The notes: a model not told the origin generated them from the sequence alone. A DNA stretch of 64,000 nucleotides from Macrostomum hystrix (GCA_950097015.1 CATNEN010000001.1:21257501-21321500), one strand, 5' to 3'; shown: positions 9,123 to 19,344, counted from the first letter of the stretch. Program-made: numbers and translations.

Positions 9123-9923
9123 TTAAATTACAGTTCTTTTTTCTTTGTTGATCATCACAAACTGGTAAGGTTGATTCCACTTTTCATAGCAAAGATTAAC
9201 GAATTCCTCCTGTGAAATCTTTCTGTTGGAGTTTTTTGTTGGATTTACAAAATGGGCAGGCGCAATGACCTCATTGTAAAATCTTTTTAGCCTGTCCTGT
9301 GGAATTGTTGGAAACAGGAGGATCAGATTGCAGTTCCCACGAATTGTTTTGTTCGGGAGCTCGAACCAGTTCTGGGCAATGTAAATCACGTTACAATTGT
9401 TGTGCCGTCCTCTTGTAAAATAGTTTTCTATCTGCTTCTGTGGGCCTGTCATGCAATCATCAAAGACAATCAAATGTTTTCTCCCCTTTTCTAGCTCATC
9501 TGGTTGGGGTAGAAGTTTGGTCTTAGGATCAACCTGCGGATCTCCATAGGTGAACACTTTAATGTTCTGCCATTTTTCATTGTCTTTGAGGTGCTTTGCA
9601 AATACGGCAGCTACAATTTCTGGGTTACTGGGAAGGCTCTTTTGGTTATTAAAACATTGAATAATGTGTTCTTTGTGCAGTCTGTTTTGAAGTCCAGAGA
9701 TCAACATTTTATACTCATCTTGATACAGGGTGGGAGAGTAGATGTGCAGAGTGTCATAGTCGATAAAGCCAGGTCTAAGAAGCATGTTAAAGACTCTGAA
9801 TGTTTTACCTGAACCTGACGAACCAACAACAATGCATCTGAAGTGACTCGGGATTGACTCATGATGAGAAAACTTAATCTGATTACGTGTCCAGTGAGGA
9901 TTGAAGTCGTTTGAAAAGTCCAT
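9123..9923 (-). CDS. FtsK/HerA-type genome packaging ATPase
   Basis: A 266-residue ATPase that would pump element DNA into capsids. Walker A is GSSGSGKT (residues 34-41) and Walker B is HLIVFDDC with D155-D156. The arginine-rich YFTRGRHNNC segment after Walker B and a later AQNWFELP stretch fit the A32-like packaging ATPases of Mavericks and large DNA viruses. I prefer the ATG at 9923 over the upstream ATG at 9962, because the extra 13 residues are phenylalanine/isoleucine-rich translation of the leader. Confidence 0.93.
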   Translation of the reverse strand: MDFSNDFNPHWTRNQIKFSHHESIPSHFRCIVVGSSGSGKTFRVFNMLLRPGFIDYDTLHIYSPTLYQDEYKMLISGLQNRLHKEHIIQCFNNQKSLPSNPEIVAAVFAKHLKDNEKWQNIKVFTYGDPQVDPKTKLLPQPDELEKGRKHLIVFDDCMTGPQKQIENYFTRGRHNNCNVIYIAQNWFELPNKTIRGNCNLILLFPTIPQDRLKRFYNEVIAPAHFVNPTKNSNRKISQEEFVNLCYEKWNQPYQFVMINKEKRTVI

Positions 9924-9967
9924 TTTTCTATGATTAAAAAAAATTAAAAAAAAGTAAATCATTTAGA

Positions 9968-10170
9968 ATATGTGTCTAGGACTTAGATGTGTCTAGGACT
10001 TAGATGTGTCTATTTGGGACTTAGATGTGTCTTTTTGGGACTTAGATGTGTCTTTTTGGGACTTAGATGTGTCTTTTTGGGACTTAGATGTGTCTTTTTG
10101 GGACTTAGATGTGTCTTTTTGGGACTTAGATGTGTCTATTTGGGACTTAGATGTGTCTTTTTGGGACTAG
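9968..10170. repeat. 21-bp tandem minisatellite inside the Maverick
   Basis: About nine copies of a GGGACTTAGATGTGTCTTTTT-like unit separate the ATPase start from the stop of the next minus-strand gene. The plus-strand open frame through it is a repeat artefact. It ends in two TCTTGTACCC words. This is the longest non-coding gap inside the element and could hold regulatory sites. Confidence 0.9.
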
Positions 10171-10211
10171 TCTTGTACCCTTACATGTCTTGTACCCTCG
10201 GAAAGTACCCT

Positions 10212-10613
10212 TTAGTCAAATTTGAAACCACTTCCTTTTTTAATGCTAGCTATGCTAGCTCTCATCTTCTCGTAGATTGCAGGGTCCACAGTGTCTGGGT
10301 TTGGGGCCAGAGGAGCCAGCGGAGCCAATGGTGCCAATGGTGGCTGAATATCTTGTGTTACAGTATCCTTTATCTTTTTAGCCGCAGTGACAACGCTTCC
10401 CACAGATTCAGCCACGTTCTTAATATTATCTTTGTTCTCACTAATGACTTTAAAGACCCGAGCACCCTGCGCAATCATGTCAGCAAGACCATTCCCTGAG
10501 CGTTCTTTCCTCGGATAGTGACCTGCCGGGAAAAGTCCGGATCCACGCTTAATTAGATTAAGTTCCTCCTTGTCATAGTATTTGTCCACGTCTTTTTCGA
10601 AAATAATCGGCAT
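10212..10613 (-). CDS. Small virion-type protein with LAP repeats
   Basis: A 133-residue protein with a basic N-terminal half, a KRGSGLFPAGHYPRK segment near 22-36, a predicted amphipathic helix near 44-85 and four tandem LAP tripeptides near 92-103. GSG occurs at both ends. Its size and helix recall minor core or pVI-like proteins of adintoviruses, but no diagnostic motif allows a firm name. It shares strand and spacing (18 bp) with the next gene. Confidence 0.6.
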   Translation of the reverse strand: MPIIFEKDVDKYYDKEELNLIKRGSGLFPAGHYPRKERSGNGLADMIAQGARVFKVISENKDNIKNVAESVGSVVTAAKKIKDTVTQDIQPPLAPLAPLAPLAPNPDTVDPAIYEKMRASIASIKKGSGFKFD

Positions 10614-10631
10614 TTTTTATTAGGGAAGAAA

Positions 10632-11858
10632 TTATTTTTTGTTAAAACGTGAAAGCAGAAGCTCTCTTGCCCGTTTGTCGATATACTTCTTTTCCATCAT
10701 TTTGTCCAGGATGTTGACAAATTCTTTTCTATTTTCGTCTTTCATGCCAGTCTTTGCAGCTCCAAGAAGAACAGCCACTCGCTTATAGATGTCAGAAATT
10801 CCTGTTCCAGATTTGGATCCTGTTCCAAGTGGGGTTGACTGTTGTTGAAATGGGCTTTCAAATGACTGGTCAGTTCCGGATGAAGCTGAAGTGTCAGGTA
10901 GGGGTGTGTGCTGGGGTGTGAAAACTTTTTGCTTGATTCTATTCATTCGGTCTGGGGAGAATTGCTCCAAGCGATGCCACTCTGCTGGGTATTGTTTCTT
11001 ATATTGAGCTACTTTCAAGGGGTCGGACTGCTCGAGTTGACTCAGCACTTGTTCTTCTGTAAAATGTTGCTGTTGTTGTGGTGGTTGTTGCTGTTGTTGT
11101 GGTGGTTGCTCTGGTGATTCGGGTTGTTGTTGTGGTGGTTGTTGTTCTAGATATTTTATTGCAGCTTCTTGATCTGGCAAACCAAACCACTGTATAAAAT
11201 ACTTGTACTTTTTGAATCTAGTCAGGATGACACCGTTGTCATGCATCATTTTCAGAACTTGTGGGTCCTTTAGTATTTCTATATCTCTAGCAAGAGCAAA
11301 AGTTACTAGATCTCTGTAGTTCTTTAGTTGCTTGTCCGAAATTTTCTCTTGGTTTTTAGTCATAAATGTCAGTAATGTTTCTGTGAAAATTATGCTTTTA
11401 GTTTCTGAGCCTTTGACAACAGAAATATGGGTCTTATTTATGTCGATATAATATTCCACTGGTTCATTATAAATTTTTTTTCTCCACATACTTATTCCAA
11501 ATACATATTTCCCATCATGTTCTGCGCGTTCTACTGGTCCAAAAAAGTTATCTGTCACTTTTAGTTGTGACTGTTGTGGGACTTGGACTTGCGGATCTGC
11601 AGATTGTTGTATCTGCGGTGCTTCTGGAATTTTGCCCAAAGCCTTTTGCACCTGGGTTTCCTGTATGTCGTCAATAGTTTCTTTGACTTGATCAATATTT
11701 TTCTTAGCTTCTCCATACCCGGGTTTATGAAACTCTGTGGCTGCTTGGACAAACTCATTGTAGGATTGTTGCTCCTTATTGATTAGCCCGGTAACTCTCT
11801 TTTCTGCTTGTGCTAGCTTCTCCAATTCAGATATTTGGTGCGCATTTTTTCGCTTCAT
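10632..11858 (-). CDS. Maverick-conserved protein with poly-Q linker, function unknown
   Basis: A 408-residue protein in three parts: an N-terminal coiled-coil-prone region (1-80), a globular middle (about 100-235) with DNFFGPVERAEHDGKYVFG and WRKKIYN segments, and a Gln/Pro-rich linker (about 238-270) followed by a charged C-terminus ending in a helix of basic residues. A middle domain of this kind recurs in invertebrate Mavericks. The CAA/CAG tract gives a shadow frame on the other strand. I cannot assign a reaction. A terminal protein or tegument-like role is open. Confidence 0.6.
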   Translation of the reverse strand: MKRKNAHQISELEKLAQAEKRVTGLINKEQQSYNEFVQAATEFHKPGYGEAKKNIDQVKETIDDIQETQVQKALGKIPEAPQIQQSADPQVQVPQQSQLKVTDNFFGPVERAEHDGKYVFGISMWRKKIYNEPVEYYIDINKTHISVVKGSETKSIIFTETLLTFMTKNQEKISDKQLKNYRDLVTFALARDIEILKDPQVLKMMHDNGVILTRFKKYKYFIQWFGLPDQEAAIKYLEQQPPQQQPESPEQPPQQQQQPPQQQQHFTEEQVLSQLEQSDPLKVAQYKKQYPAEWHRLEQFSPDRMNRIKQKVFTPQHTPLPDTSASSGTDQSFESPFQQQSTPLGTGSKSGTGISDIYKRVAVLLGAAKTGMKDENRKEFVNILDKMMEKKYIDKRARELLLSRFNKK

Positions 11859-11887
11859 TTTTTATTTTATTTTTTTTAGTTTAAAAA

Positions 11888-13174
11888 ATGAACGACCCAC
11901 TGACACCAGTTTTCTACAAAATTAACAAGCCTATTTTGAGTGATGATAGCACAATCAAAGCGACTCAAGTAAGAGTTCCCAGTCAGGAAAATCAGAATGA
12001 AACTAATCTTGGTCCTGGTCAAACACTGACATTCACCTACAATGGATGTTCGTCTCTGGTTAGTGTGCACAGTCTTAAGAGCGGCTTCCATATGACATTT
12101 CAATTCAAGACAAAGGGAGGTGCGGATGCAGCTCATGCTAACGTTGACAAGCATGATGCAGATGTGGCTCTGATTAGTAACTTTTGGGCGTACATGTTCA
12201 AGGAGTTTAGTGTATCGAATGGGAGCACAGAGTTGGAGCGAATCGCCAACTTTGGAATTGTCTATGACGCTCATTGTTTGATCGAGAATCCAGATTTTAT
12301 TCAGTTGGGGAGTGGTGCAGGTTTCATTGCAGATGAAAAAGAAGGAGATATCAATGACAGTGGCTATAAAAAGAGGAAGAAGAGATACAACTATGCATTG
12401 CAAGGTGCTGATGATGCTGCTAAGAACCCGCTGTATCGGTCTGTTGATGTATTCATACCACTGAGATTCATGAGTGGATTCTGTAATACATTTAATCGAC
12501 TGACTAGTAACTTCAGCTACACCTTTAAGATGACTAGAGATGATCGCAGTAGAGTGTTGTGGACTGGGGCGGACCACACTAGGATGGAAGTGAAGCTAAC
12601 CGGAATCGAGCTGTATTTGGAAGTCATTGAGCCAAAGACCGCACTAAAAGCAGATTATCTCAAGGCAATAGAGAAGGACATTGATGTCGCCTACACGGCC
12701 TACATGTGTCGAGATGAGCGAAACGAAACCAGAACAAACATCTGCATTAAAGAGGGATCATGCAGCAATCCTAGGTATATTATTATTAACATGAGAAACC
12801 CAAATAACATTATACGCTACATGCATGGAGATGTGCGGTCCATTCAGCATGAAATCAGTGATAATCTTTACCCTGCACTGCCACAAAATGGAAATTTCAG
12901 TCAGAACAAGATTAGCAAATTTTACAGCGAGTTGGTCGACTTGGCTGTGAAAGAGAACAATGGAATTGCTATCACTGCTCTTCAATATGGAACTCTTTAT
13001 CCGATGTTTGGCGCTGATGTGTCTGCCAGACAAATGCCTACTGATAACAGTCCTGTGAATATCGTGACTAACATTGAGAGGACTGCCGCAACTGCTGTTG
13101 ACCTGTACATTATCTATGCGTTCGAGAGGAAGGTGAAGCTTAACATGATCAACAATTCATCCAGTAAAGTTTAA
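11888..13174 (+). CDS. Major capsid (hexon-like, double jelly-roll) candidate
   Basis: A 428-residue protein without enzyme motifs, rich in predicted beta strands, directly upstream of the penton-like gene. The order capsid then penton, the size, and an LYPMFGADVS segment near 375 before a hydrophobic C-terminal strand (VDLYIIYAFERKV) support a major capsid protein. It is shorter than adenovirus hexon, as usual for Mavericks. It is divergent from the poly-Q protein gene, with 29 bp between starts. A structure prediction would settle the double jelly roll. Confidence 0.75.
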   Translation: MNDPLTPVFYKINKPILSDDSTIKATQVRVPSQENQNETNLGPGQTLTFTYNGCSSLVSVHSLKSGFHMTFQFKTKGGADAAHANVDKHDADVALISNFWAYMFKEFSVSNGSTELERIANFGIVYDAHCLIENPDFIQLGSGAGFIADEKEGDINDSGYKKRKKRYNYALQGADDAAKNPLYRSVDVFIPLRFMSGFCNTFNRLTSNFSYTFKMTRDDRSRVLWTGADHTRMEVKLTGIELYLEVIEPKTALKADYLKAIEKDIDVAYTAYMCRDERNETRTNICIKEGSCSNPRYIIINMRNPNNIIRYMHGDVRSIQHEISDNLYPALPQNGNFSQNKISKFYSELVDLAVKENNGIAITALQYGTLYPMFGADVSARQMPTDNSPVNIVTNIERTAATAVDLYIIYAFERKVKLNMINNSSSKV

Positions 13175-13198
13175 ATATTTTTTTTTCGGGGCTGAAAA

Positions 13199-13996
13199 AT
13201 GGAAGCGATTGCTGAAAGACTAAATAATATTATTTCTCACTCTAAGGAGAGCATTCCTATTACAATAGCTGGGCGAATTAATGACCCAAACGGGATATTT
13301 GTTGAAAAATTACAGCAGGCGATTCGTCTGGATCCAGGTGCTAATTACCATGTATATCTTAACGACTTCACTGGTTGGTCAAACGTTCCCAATGTGACAG
13401 CAGCAAATAATAAGTTTCATTACAAATGGAGAGGTGCAGCAGCAGAAGCTGTGGTATTCCCTGTAAGCACGCAAAGTGTGGATACCTACAATTACTTTCT
13501 AGAAAATATTTTTACTAAAAGAGGCCATTTTGAAACACCCATTGAGAGCAAGCCAGAGAAGAAACTGTTCCCTGTCAAACTATCCTATGATCTCACTGTA
13601 ATGAGAGTGGTCATGCAAGTTCACAAAGATGCTGAGGTTGAATTTAAAGATGACACATGGTATAGGGAATTGGGATTCGAGAAGAAAGTGTATAAAAGCG
13701 GTCTGTTCTTAGCACCCAATATCGCAGACATTGTAAAGGGTTTGAATATTCTAATCAGAAGTAATCTCAGTCTTGATTGGGTATTTAAGGGAAAGCGAAC
13801 GAATATTTTGTACAACATCTCAAACTCTGTTCCTGGAGGACAGATGCTGGTAGAGAAACCAAATCCAGTGAAAAGAGTTGTGCTAAGTAATAAGGAGATT
13901 CACGAGATTGTGCTGCAGTTTGAGACGGAAGATGGTGTTGGCGTTGATTTCAACGGTGAAGAGTTTGTATTGACGTTGATCATTGAGAGAATGTAA
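13199..13996 (+). CDS. Minor capsid (penton-like, single jelly-roll) protein
   Basis: A 265-residue protein 24 bp downstream of the capsid gene. The pattern matches the penton-like protein of adintoviruses: YHVYLNDFTGWSN near residue 50, NILIRSNL near 182, ILYNISNSVPGGQ near 204 and VGVDFNGEEFVLTL near the C-terminus. It would occupy the fivefold vertices. The gene is intact. Its 3' half is duplicated inverted at the left window edge. Its last codons overlap the final minus-strand gene by 17 bp. Confidence 0.8.
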   Translation: MEAIAERLNNIISHSKESIPITIAGRINDPNGIFVEKLQQAIRLDPGANYHVYLNDFTGWSNVPNVTAANNKFHYKWRGAAAEAVVFPVSTQSVDTYNYFLENIFTKRGHFETPIESKPEKKLFPVKLSYDLTVMRVVMQVHKDAEVEFKDDTWYRELGFEKKVYKSGLFLAPNIADIVKGLNILIRSNLSLDWVFKGKRTNILYNISNSVPGGQMLVEKPNPVKRVVLSNKEIHEIVLQFETEDGVGVDFNGEEFVLTLIIERM

Positions 13997-14228
13997 GCTG
14001 CTTAATGATTTCTGCAAAGTTATAGTAGCTGTCATAGTCCTTTATGGTTACTCCAGTGTTATGAAACCAGTGTCTTTGGAGAGCTTGATTAATATTAGGG
14101 ACATTGATATCCACGCCGGGCCAATATTTTCTCATGTACTCGATGCATTCTTGTTTGCATCGGTACTTACTCTTGTAATTAGGCTCATGACTTTTGTAAT
14201 AAGATCCTGGAGAGACGATTGGGAGCAT
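13980..14228 (-). CDS. Small terminal ORF of the Maverick
   Basis: An 82-residue protein from the ATG at 14228. The open frame reaches 14267 only by a GTG. It has a tyrosine-, asparagine- and lysine-rich N-terminal half with YRCKQECIEYM and a NINQALQRHWFHNT segment. The 17-bp tail-to-tail overlap with the penton gene and the AT-rich leader match the other element genes. No family recognised. Confidence 0.5.
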   Translation of the reverse strand: MLPIVSPGSYYKSHEPNYKSKYRCKQECIEYMRKYWPGVDINVPNINQALQRHWFHNTGVTIKDYDSYYNFAEIIKQLTFSQ

Positions 14229-15284
14229 TTTTAATAAGAATTTAATTTTTTTTCGTAGGATGAGCACCCTAGGTTTGGGATCTTGAGTTTTGGGATTGTG
14301 ATTTTAGTGCTAATTTGATTGTCTTGGCACGTTTTTTACAGCTTCGCTATTTTTTCCTGATCTCTTAGGGAGTGGCTGCGATAATTTGTTTTTGTCCAAG
14401 TTCACAAACTGGAAAGTATTTTTTTTGGCGGGGAACCTTGTTCCTTCAGGAAAGGTAATGGTTTGTGCAATAAGGAGGCTGCGATAATTTTTTGTCCTAG
14501 ATATTCAACTCACAAACTGATGTGGAATATTAAAAGTAGAGAATTTAGAATATGGAGACGGAGTTTTTTAGAGAGAGGCGGGGACCCTTTTTTCCTGATC
14601 TCTTCGGGAATAATAAAAGTAATGGTTTGTGGATAATGGAGGCTGCGATAATTTTTGTCCTAGAAGCCCCCTCTTGCATACTACTAAACATTGTTGTATT
14701 AACTGCCGCAAACTAGGGTTCGCACCTACTTTTCGCAAACTTGCTTATCTTACATGTTCTCTATGCTTGGTTTCGGGAGTTTAGCTATACCGGCTTCTAT
14801 TTAGGGGGTATACCAACCCGCTAAAGTGAGCGGGGTGGTATGTTTCGGGAGTTTTTCTTAATGTTTGTTTAAAGAGTGGGCGGTTGTAAATCAAGAGGCC
14901 GGTAGGGTCAGGTAGTCAAATTCTAGGGGAGACAATCTGGCTGTTTCAATGAGCGACAGATTTCAAAATGATAATTTTTCTTTTTTTAGGGCTAGAAAAG
15001 ACAAAAAGAAACATTATTTGGGGAGCCAGAAGTTAGCTGCTGGGCATTCAAATCTAGGTACCTGGAGGGGTAGAATAGTAATAAATCGTATGAATTAAGA
15101 TTCCAGACGTTTCAAAAAACCCATTAACAGTCTATCAGTTAGTTTTTTTTTTCGGTTACTAGGCGGTTGTAAAACTTGAGCAGTAATGTTTCATCGGGGA
15201 AAGAAGACGGGTAAAGATAGTGAGTTCTATTTTGCATATTCAAACGGTGGCACGGAAGCCAAGCATATCCTTTAGCACGTTATC
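14229..15284. other. Non-coding right flank of the Maverick
   Basis: No supported gene. Three diverged copies of a roughly 100-150 bp block begin with GGCTGCGATAATTT near 14376, 14479 and 14641 and contain variants of TTTCCTGATCTCTT. A hairpin lies at 14810-14841 between two GTTTCGGGAGTTT words. The right terminus of the Maverick should be in this stretch. Confidence 0.6.
14810..14841. repeat. Hairpin with 13-bp stem
   Basis: ATACCAACCCGCT pairs with AGCGGGGTGGTAT across a six-base loop, with one G-T type mismatch. The same word GTTTCGGGAGTTT flanks both sides, which suggests either a short inserted foldback or a processed structure. Confidence 0.6.
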
Positions 15285-15290
15285 TTTATT
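15285..15290 (-). terminator. Polyadenylation signal AATAAA
   Basis: A perfect hexamer on the minus strand, 90 nt downstream of the stop codon of the tail-anchored protein gene. Confidence 0.6.
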
Positions 15291-15379
15291 TACAGAAAAA
15301 CAAGAAAAAGGGTTTCCAAATTAGCACCAGATAAACAGTCCGAGTGGGTGCAGAGGCCTAGCAGGCGCCGATGAGCGAC

Positions 15380-16069
15380 TCAAAATAGCCATAAGGTGAT
15401 GGCCACGACCAGGGCCACGACGGCAGTAGCCGCGCCGAGCACTCGACCGGCTGAGCCTCGCAGAAATCCATACGCGATGGCGGCCACTCCAGCCTCGCGA
15501 CCTTCAGGCACGTTGATGTCTGCAGGAGTAAGGTGGAGGAGCAAATTGGGTTGCAGCAAATAGAGTCTCAAATGGTGAAACGTGGCGGGATAGACATGAG
15601 GAAAAGTAAGGTCCAGCAGTAATTCGTAGGAGGGAATCGCAGTTTGTGGTACCCAGGTTGAGTGGGAGGGCACGACAAAAAGCATTTAACTTACTCATAA
15701 TGAAGGACATGGTTATGGGCTCGCCTGAGCCAGATCGCTGCCGGACGGGTTCGTAAGGCCCAGGTAGAAAGCTGTGAAAGTTAGGTGATGGCAACAGCAT
15801 TAAGTAGTGATTATTCATGATGTTGGCTATGACAAACTTACACTACCTACAATTAATAAGTTTCAATTAGGGAAGGGTTTCGTTTGTTTGGGATAGGAAT
15901 CAAATTCAAATCATTGGGACAATTAGGAGTGCCGTGGGGAGAAAAAGGGGATGCTGTTTATCTTAATTATTAGGGCATAACCCTCGCAATTATCCTTAAT
16001 AACCGGCCTTGTGGGGCCGAGTAGAAGTCAAATAACTCACCTGTCTTCTTCAGACTGCGGCTGGGCCAT
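15380..16069 (-). CDS. Three-exon gene for an 81-residue tail-anchored membrane protein
   Basis: Exons are 16041-16069, 15695-15771 and 15380-15519. Each junction has consensus ends: AG|GTGAGT, then TTTCACAG| and GA|GTAAGT, then a pyrimidine-rich TTACTCCTGCAG|. Phases fit (29, 77 and 140 nt give 82 codons with stop). The protein starts MAQPQSEED, continues with a Gly/Pro/Arg-rich cytosolic part, and ends in one hydrophobic helix reaching the last residue, as in tail-anchored proteins. AATAAA for this strand lies 90 nt past the stop. A GC-rich tract lies upstream of the start. I do not recognise the family. The last intron is least certain, because a retained frame also exists. Confidence 0.6.
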
Positions 16070-16199
16070 AGTACGAGGAGCGGAGCGCGTGATTGAGCGA
16101 TCGGGCGACGCAGACTAGTATCGATTGCAGACAAGCTAGCAGTAGGTTAGGTGTTTGTTTAAGAGATAAAGAGGCTTGAGGTTAATGGGGCGCCAAGTG

Positions 16200-16795
16200 T
16201 TTGCTTTTATAGGGCTAATTTAGGGAGACGTGGCGGTCTAACCGCCAGCCAATGGGGGCAAAGTGGGAATTCCGGGCAGAACCAGTTTAGGGGGGCCCAT
16301 GGTAACAGTTTAGTTGTTGGGGCCTTGACCTTTTCGGTGAGGAAATCCTGCGGCCGGCAACAGCATCGCAAAGCGGCCTGAGCAGCGGTTTTTCCCAGCT
16401 GCGACCAGCTGCAGCGCCGATTGGGCCGCGCGCAACGGCTAGGCAACCGGCCCGACGAGAATTTTCGGGCCCGGCCAGCTGAAAACACCTGGGCGCGCGG
16501 CGAATCAGAGGCTACCACGGCCCGGCAACGGAATCGGGAAGGCGCGAACGGGCCAACCAACCTGGAGCCACCTGGAGAAGAGCACGGCCGTACCCTCGGA
16601 CTCAAGGAGAAAACGGCCGGAGCCTCCCAGGATTGCGCAACCGAGACCAAGCCGGGCAAGGAAAGACGGGGACAGCTGCAGCCACCTGGAGGAGAAGGCG
16701 AGCCGGGACACGGCACCCCTGGGCAGCGAGAACAACTTTAACTCAGCCGGAATGCGCACCCACCTCCCCTCAGGACTCTATCCCTTAGTCGCTAG
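16200..16795. promoter_or_regulatory. GC- and CpG-rich tract upstream of the 81-residue gene
   Basis: GC content rises sharply against the AT-rich surroundings, with many CG and GGCC words. All open frames across it are low-complexity and conflict with each other, so I call none. Its position 130 bp upstream of a spliced gene start suits a CpG-island-like promoter. It could also be the border of the repeat family that follows. Confidence 0.4.
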
Positions 16796-16958
16796 GGGCG
16801 CCGATCATTTTACACTCTCGCACAAATCTATTTATAGCAGTATTTTACGTACGATAATCTAGGATTTCTTCTCTAGCGGAGTTCTTCTTAGGGTTCTGTA
16901 CAGTATGTTGTAGGTACTTATTATCATTTTTCCCCTCGATTCTCGAGACACCCCGCTA

Positions 16959-16991
16959 CTACTGTCAGTAGGCACGTAAGTGTCTTACGTG
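16959..16991. repeat. Two adjacent palindromes
   Basis: CTACTGTCAGTAG (16959-16971) is followed after one base by CACGTAAGTGTCTTACGTG (16973-16991). The first recurs elsewhere in this window. They lie just before the 2.3 kb repeat copy. Confidence 0.6.
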
Positions 16992-17004
16992 AAAGTGAGC
17001 GAAG

Positions 17005-19330
17005 GTGGAGTGATGTGGAGTGTGCTGCGGGAATCGAGTGGGGTTGTGAGCCAGCCAAATTTTTCCAATTTTTAGCAAGTCAATAATCGCGACCCACATA
17101 GCAGCTGGCCGCAGAACACCATCATTAATCTTAGGGCCAGACTTGGGGCGGAGGTGAATAAGTAGCCGCCGATTCCCCTTGTCTCGGATCTGTCTAGTCC
17201 CCTGTAGAAGTGACTGATCGCGGCCATAGCAATACTGTATGGACTAGTTTAGGTCATAATTCCCCTCCAAACCGCGATCAGATTGTAGGGATCACTCATG
17301 CGTCTAGAGTGAGCATTAATTCTTCATGTCCCTTTTCTTTACTGTAACCCGAGCCGAAGCTCGATTATGACCTTTCCCCCTTTAGATACATGTAACGACA
17401 CTATAGGCAGGTCGGCGCCTGCGCTTCCCATATCCCGGCGGGATCACAATCATGGCCGACTGCCGGCAGACGCTCCTAGTGGGGCATCTGGCGATTCTCG
17501 CCGCCGCTTCAGTGGGCAATTGGGGTGGCATAATGCCGACCCAATTCCTCGCTGACAGGCTGGCGAGCATGTGGGTTGCTTTGATGGATGCGGGGTTGAC
17601 GGAGCTGCAGGACTATTTAAGAAAGCGCGCTGCGCTGCCCCTAGAGCAACCCCCCTTGGACCTTTACCCTTCTTCCGGACCAGTCCCGGAACACGGTCCG
17701 TGGACTCTCCCCCTTGCTAGATAGAACTTAGCCCCTGAGCCTAAGGCTCCTGAGAACAGCCACAGGTAAATTACCTGCATAGCCCCTGAGCATTTAAGCC
17801 ACCCCTTTGGGTGAGCTCCAATTGAGCCGTGTGCTCCTGCGATTTGGCCCCTTGCCAATTGCGCTAGACATCCCCGTCCCTACTTCCTCTTTCATTTGCC
17901 CTTCCTGGCGAGAACAACGGTCTGCAGCCTGTCAACCAGCATCGCAGATAAGTAACCCGCGCAGCGGACTCTAATTGCTATCCCTAAGGGATTTATTATT
18001 TAGCTATTGGGCAATAAGGGCAAGGGCAGGGATTTGTTTTCAGCCTAATAAACTATTGAATCACAGTTTTTATCTAACTTATTGGGCTCAATTTAATAAC
18101 AACTTAAATCCTTCTTACTATGCATTCCTCTTCCTCTTATTTTATCGTTAGACAGCCCTCAACCATGAGTGGCTAACTTACTAGGGGGATGGGCTCTGGC
18201 ACGGCCGAGCTGAAGGCTGCGGCAGGAAGGCAACTGTAAAGCGCGCATGAGAGTAGTAGGGAGCTAGGGATTTGCGAGCTAAATGCGGGATGTAGCGTGT
18301 GCATTTCTGCCTAAGAGGTGGGGGATTTCTTGGCCGGTTTTCCTCACTCTCTCGGCGGATTCCGGTGTACGCGTCAAGTTCCTTTGCCAAGTTGAATTCT
18401 CCCTCTTTTCCCCGCCTTTCGCAACCGCGGCCATGGGAGCGAGGGGCGTGATTTAATAATTTCCTGCTGCATAATCACTCAGCCAGTGTTCAGCTTAATC
18501 TCTCCTGCCTCTGATTTCCTCAACTCACACAGATCCGGATTTGCTAGTCATCTAATGCGTAGGCTGTAGCCTAATGTACAGAATGTGTCTAATGCCTCAT
18601 GAGTAGGATTCTGGCTATGGATTTCTCATTCAGGTTCTGAGTACCACCTTTCTAGACCACTGTAGCGCAGTTTCAGGAATCCCCTGTTGAGGCGTGACTC
18701 GATTCATTCTGGGGTCTTCACCCTAGTCTAAAACGGAAGTTACAGAATGCTCTATTTTCTTCGGCTTGTCTAAGATCTGTGTGACAAACTGGGAGCTGCG
18801 AGCTCCGGGGACCCAAGTTCCCAAATGTCTGCGGTGGCAACGTAGGCGCATTGGGTGGTGGCGCTACCTTCGATCATTTATCCGCTTTGCCGATAGCCTT
18901 TCCGCATTTCTAAGACAAGAGCCTAGGCCGAGTCGACCACTGCTACCAAAGTTAGGAGTCAGTTACGAACATGCTACTGATGACAGTAGGCTATCTAGCC
19001 CTGTCCTATCCGCTTGCGGGTAGTCCGGCATCTATTTAGACTTTTAGCCGGTTTCGAGCACTGCTTGGGGTAGGCACGGCAATCATGCCTGTGGCCTATG
19101 GGTTGGGTGGGACTGGCCAGCCTGAGGCCAATAGGACCACTCGCTTGCATCCTTTGTACCGCCTCATCTCTCCCTTCATCTCTCCCTTCATCCCTCTCTT
19201 CGTCTCATCCCTCTCCGCGGCAACTCGCGGCAGCAGCGTGATCGACCTCCGACGCTCTCGACGCTCTCGTCGTTTTCCACACTCCTGTCTCTCACGAGGG
19301 CGGTCATCGGCTAGCAAAAGACCCGCACGA
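17005..19330 (+). repeat. 2.3-kb interspersed repeat, copy A
   Basis: This stretch aligns on the opposite strand with 61563-63517: matching landmarks include GATGTGGAGTGTGCTGCGGG at the start, AATAATCGCGACCCAC soon after, and the CTCTCCCTTCATC and TTTTCCACACTCCT region near the end, finishing at AAAAGACCC. Identity looks moderately high with indels. No frame is conserved between copies, so the element is non-coding. The start TGATGTGG and end AAAGACCCGCA would fit long-terminal-repeat ends, but no target duplication was found. Confidence 0.8.
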
Positions 19331-19344
19331 TTTCATTAGTTATT

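Larger units (their letters stand above)
1..14280 (+). mobile_element. Maverick/Polinton of the adintovirus type
   Basis: The core set is integrase, protein-primed PolB, adenain-like protease, FtsK/HerA-type packaging ATPase, hexon-like and penton-like proteins and a parvovirus-like PLA2 domain. This combination defines animal adintoviruses, the Maverick branch with adenovirus-like virion genes. Genes lie on both strands, with 15-130 bp between most neighbours and AT-rich leaders reading TTTTTATAAAA or similar. All assigned frames are open, so the copy looks recent or still functional. I could not find terminal inverted repeats or target-site duplications. The left end may lie outside the window, and the right end is placed only by where coding stops. 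Confidence 0.9.

Noticed and set aside
9987-10499. 170-codon plus-strand frame
   Set aside because: Made of the 21-bp minisatellite and then antisense to the small LAP-repeat gene of the Maverick.
14700-14730. tRNA B-box-like GGTTCGCACC
   Set aside because: Key adenine missing and no A box or cloverleaf around it.
16207-16741. Overlapping Pro/Gly/Arg-rich frames on both strands
   Set aside because: GC-rich low-complexity DNA with three competing frames, no motif, no codon bias.
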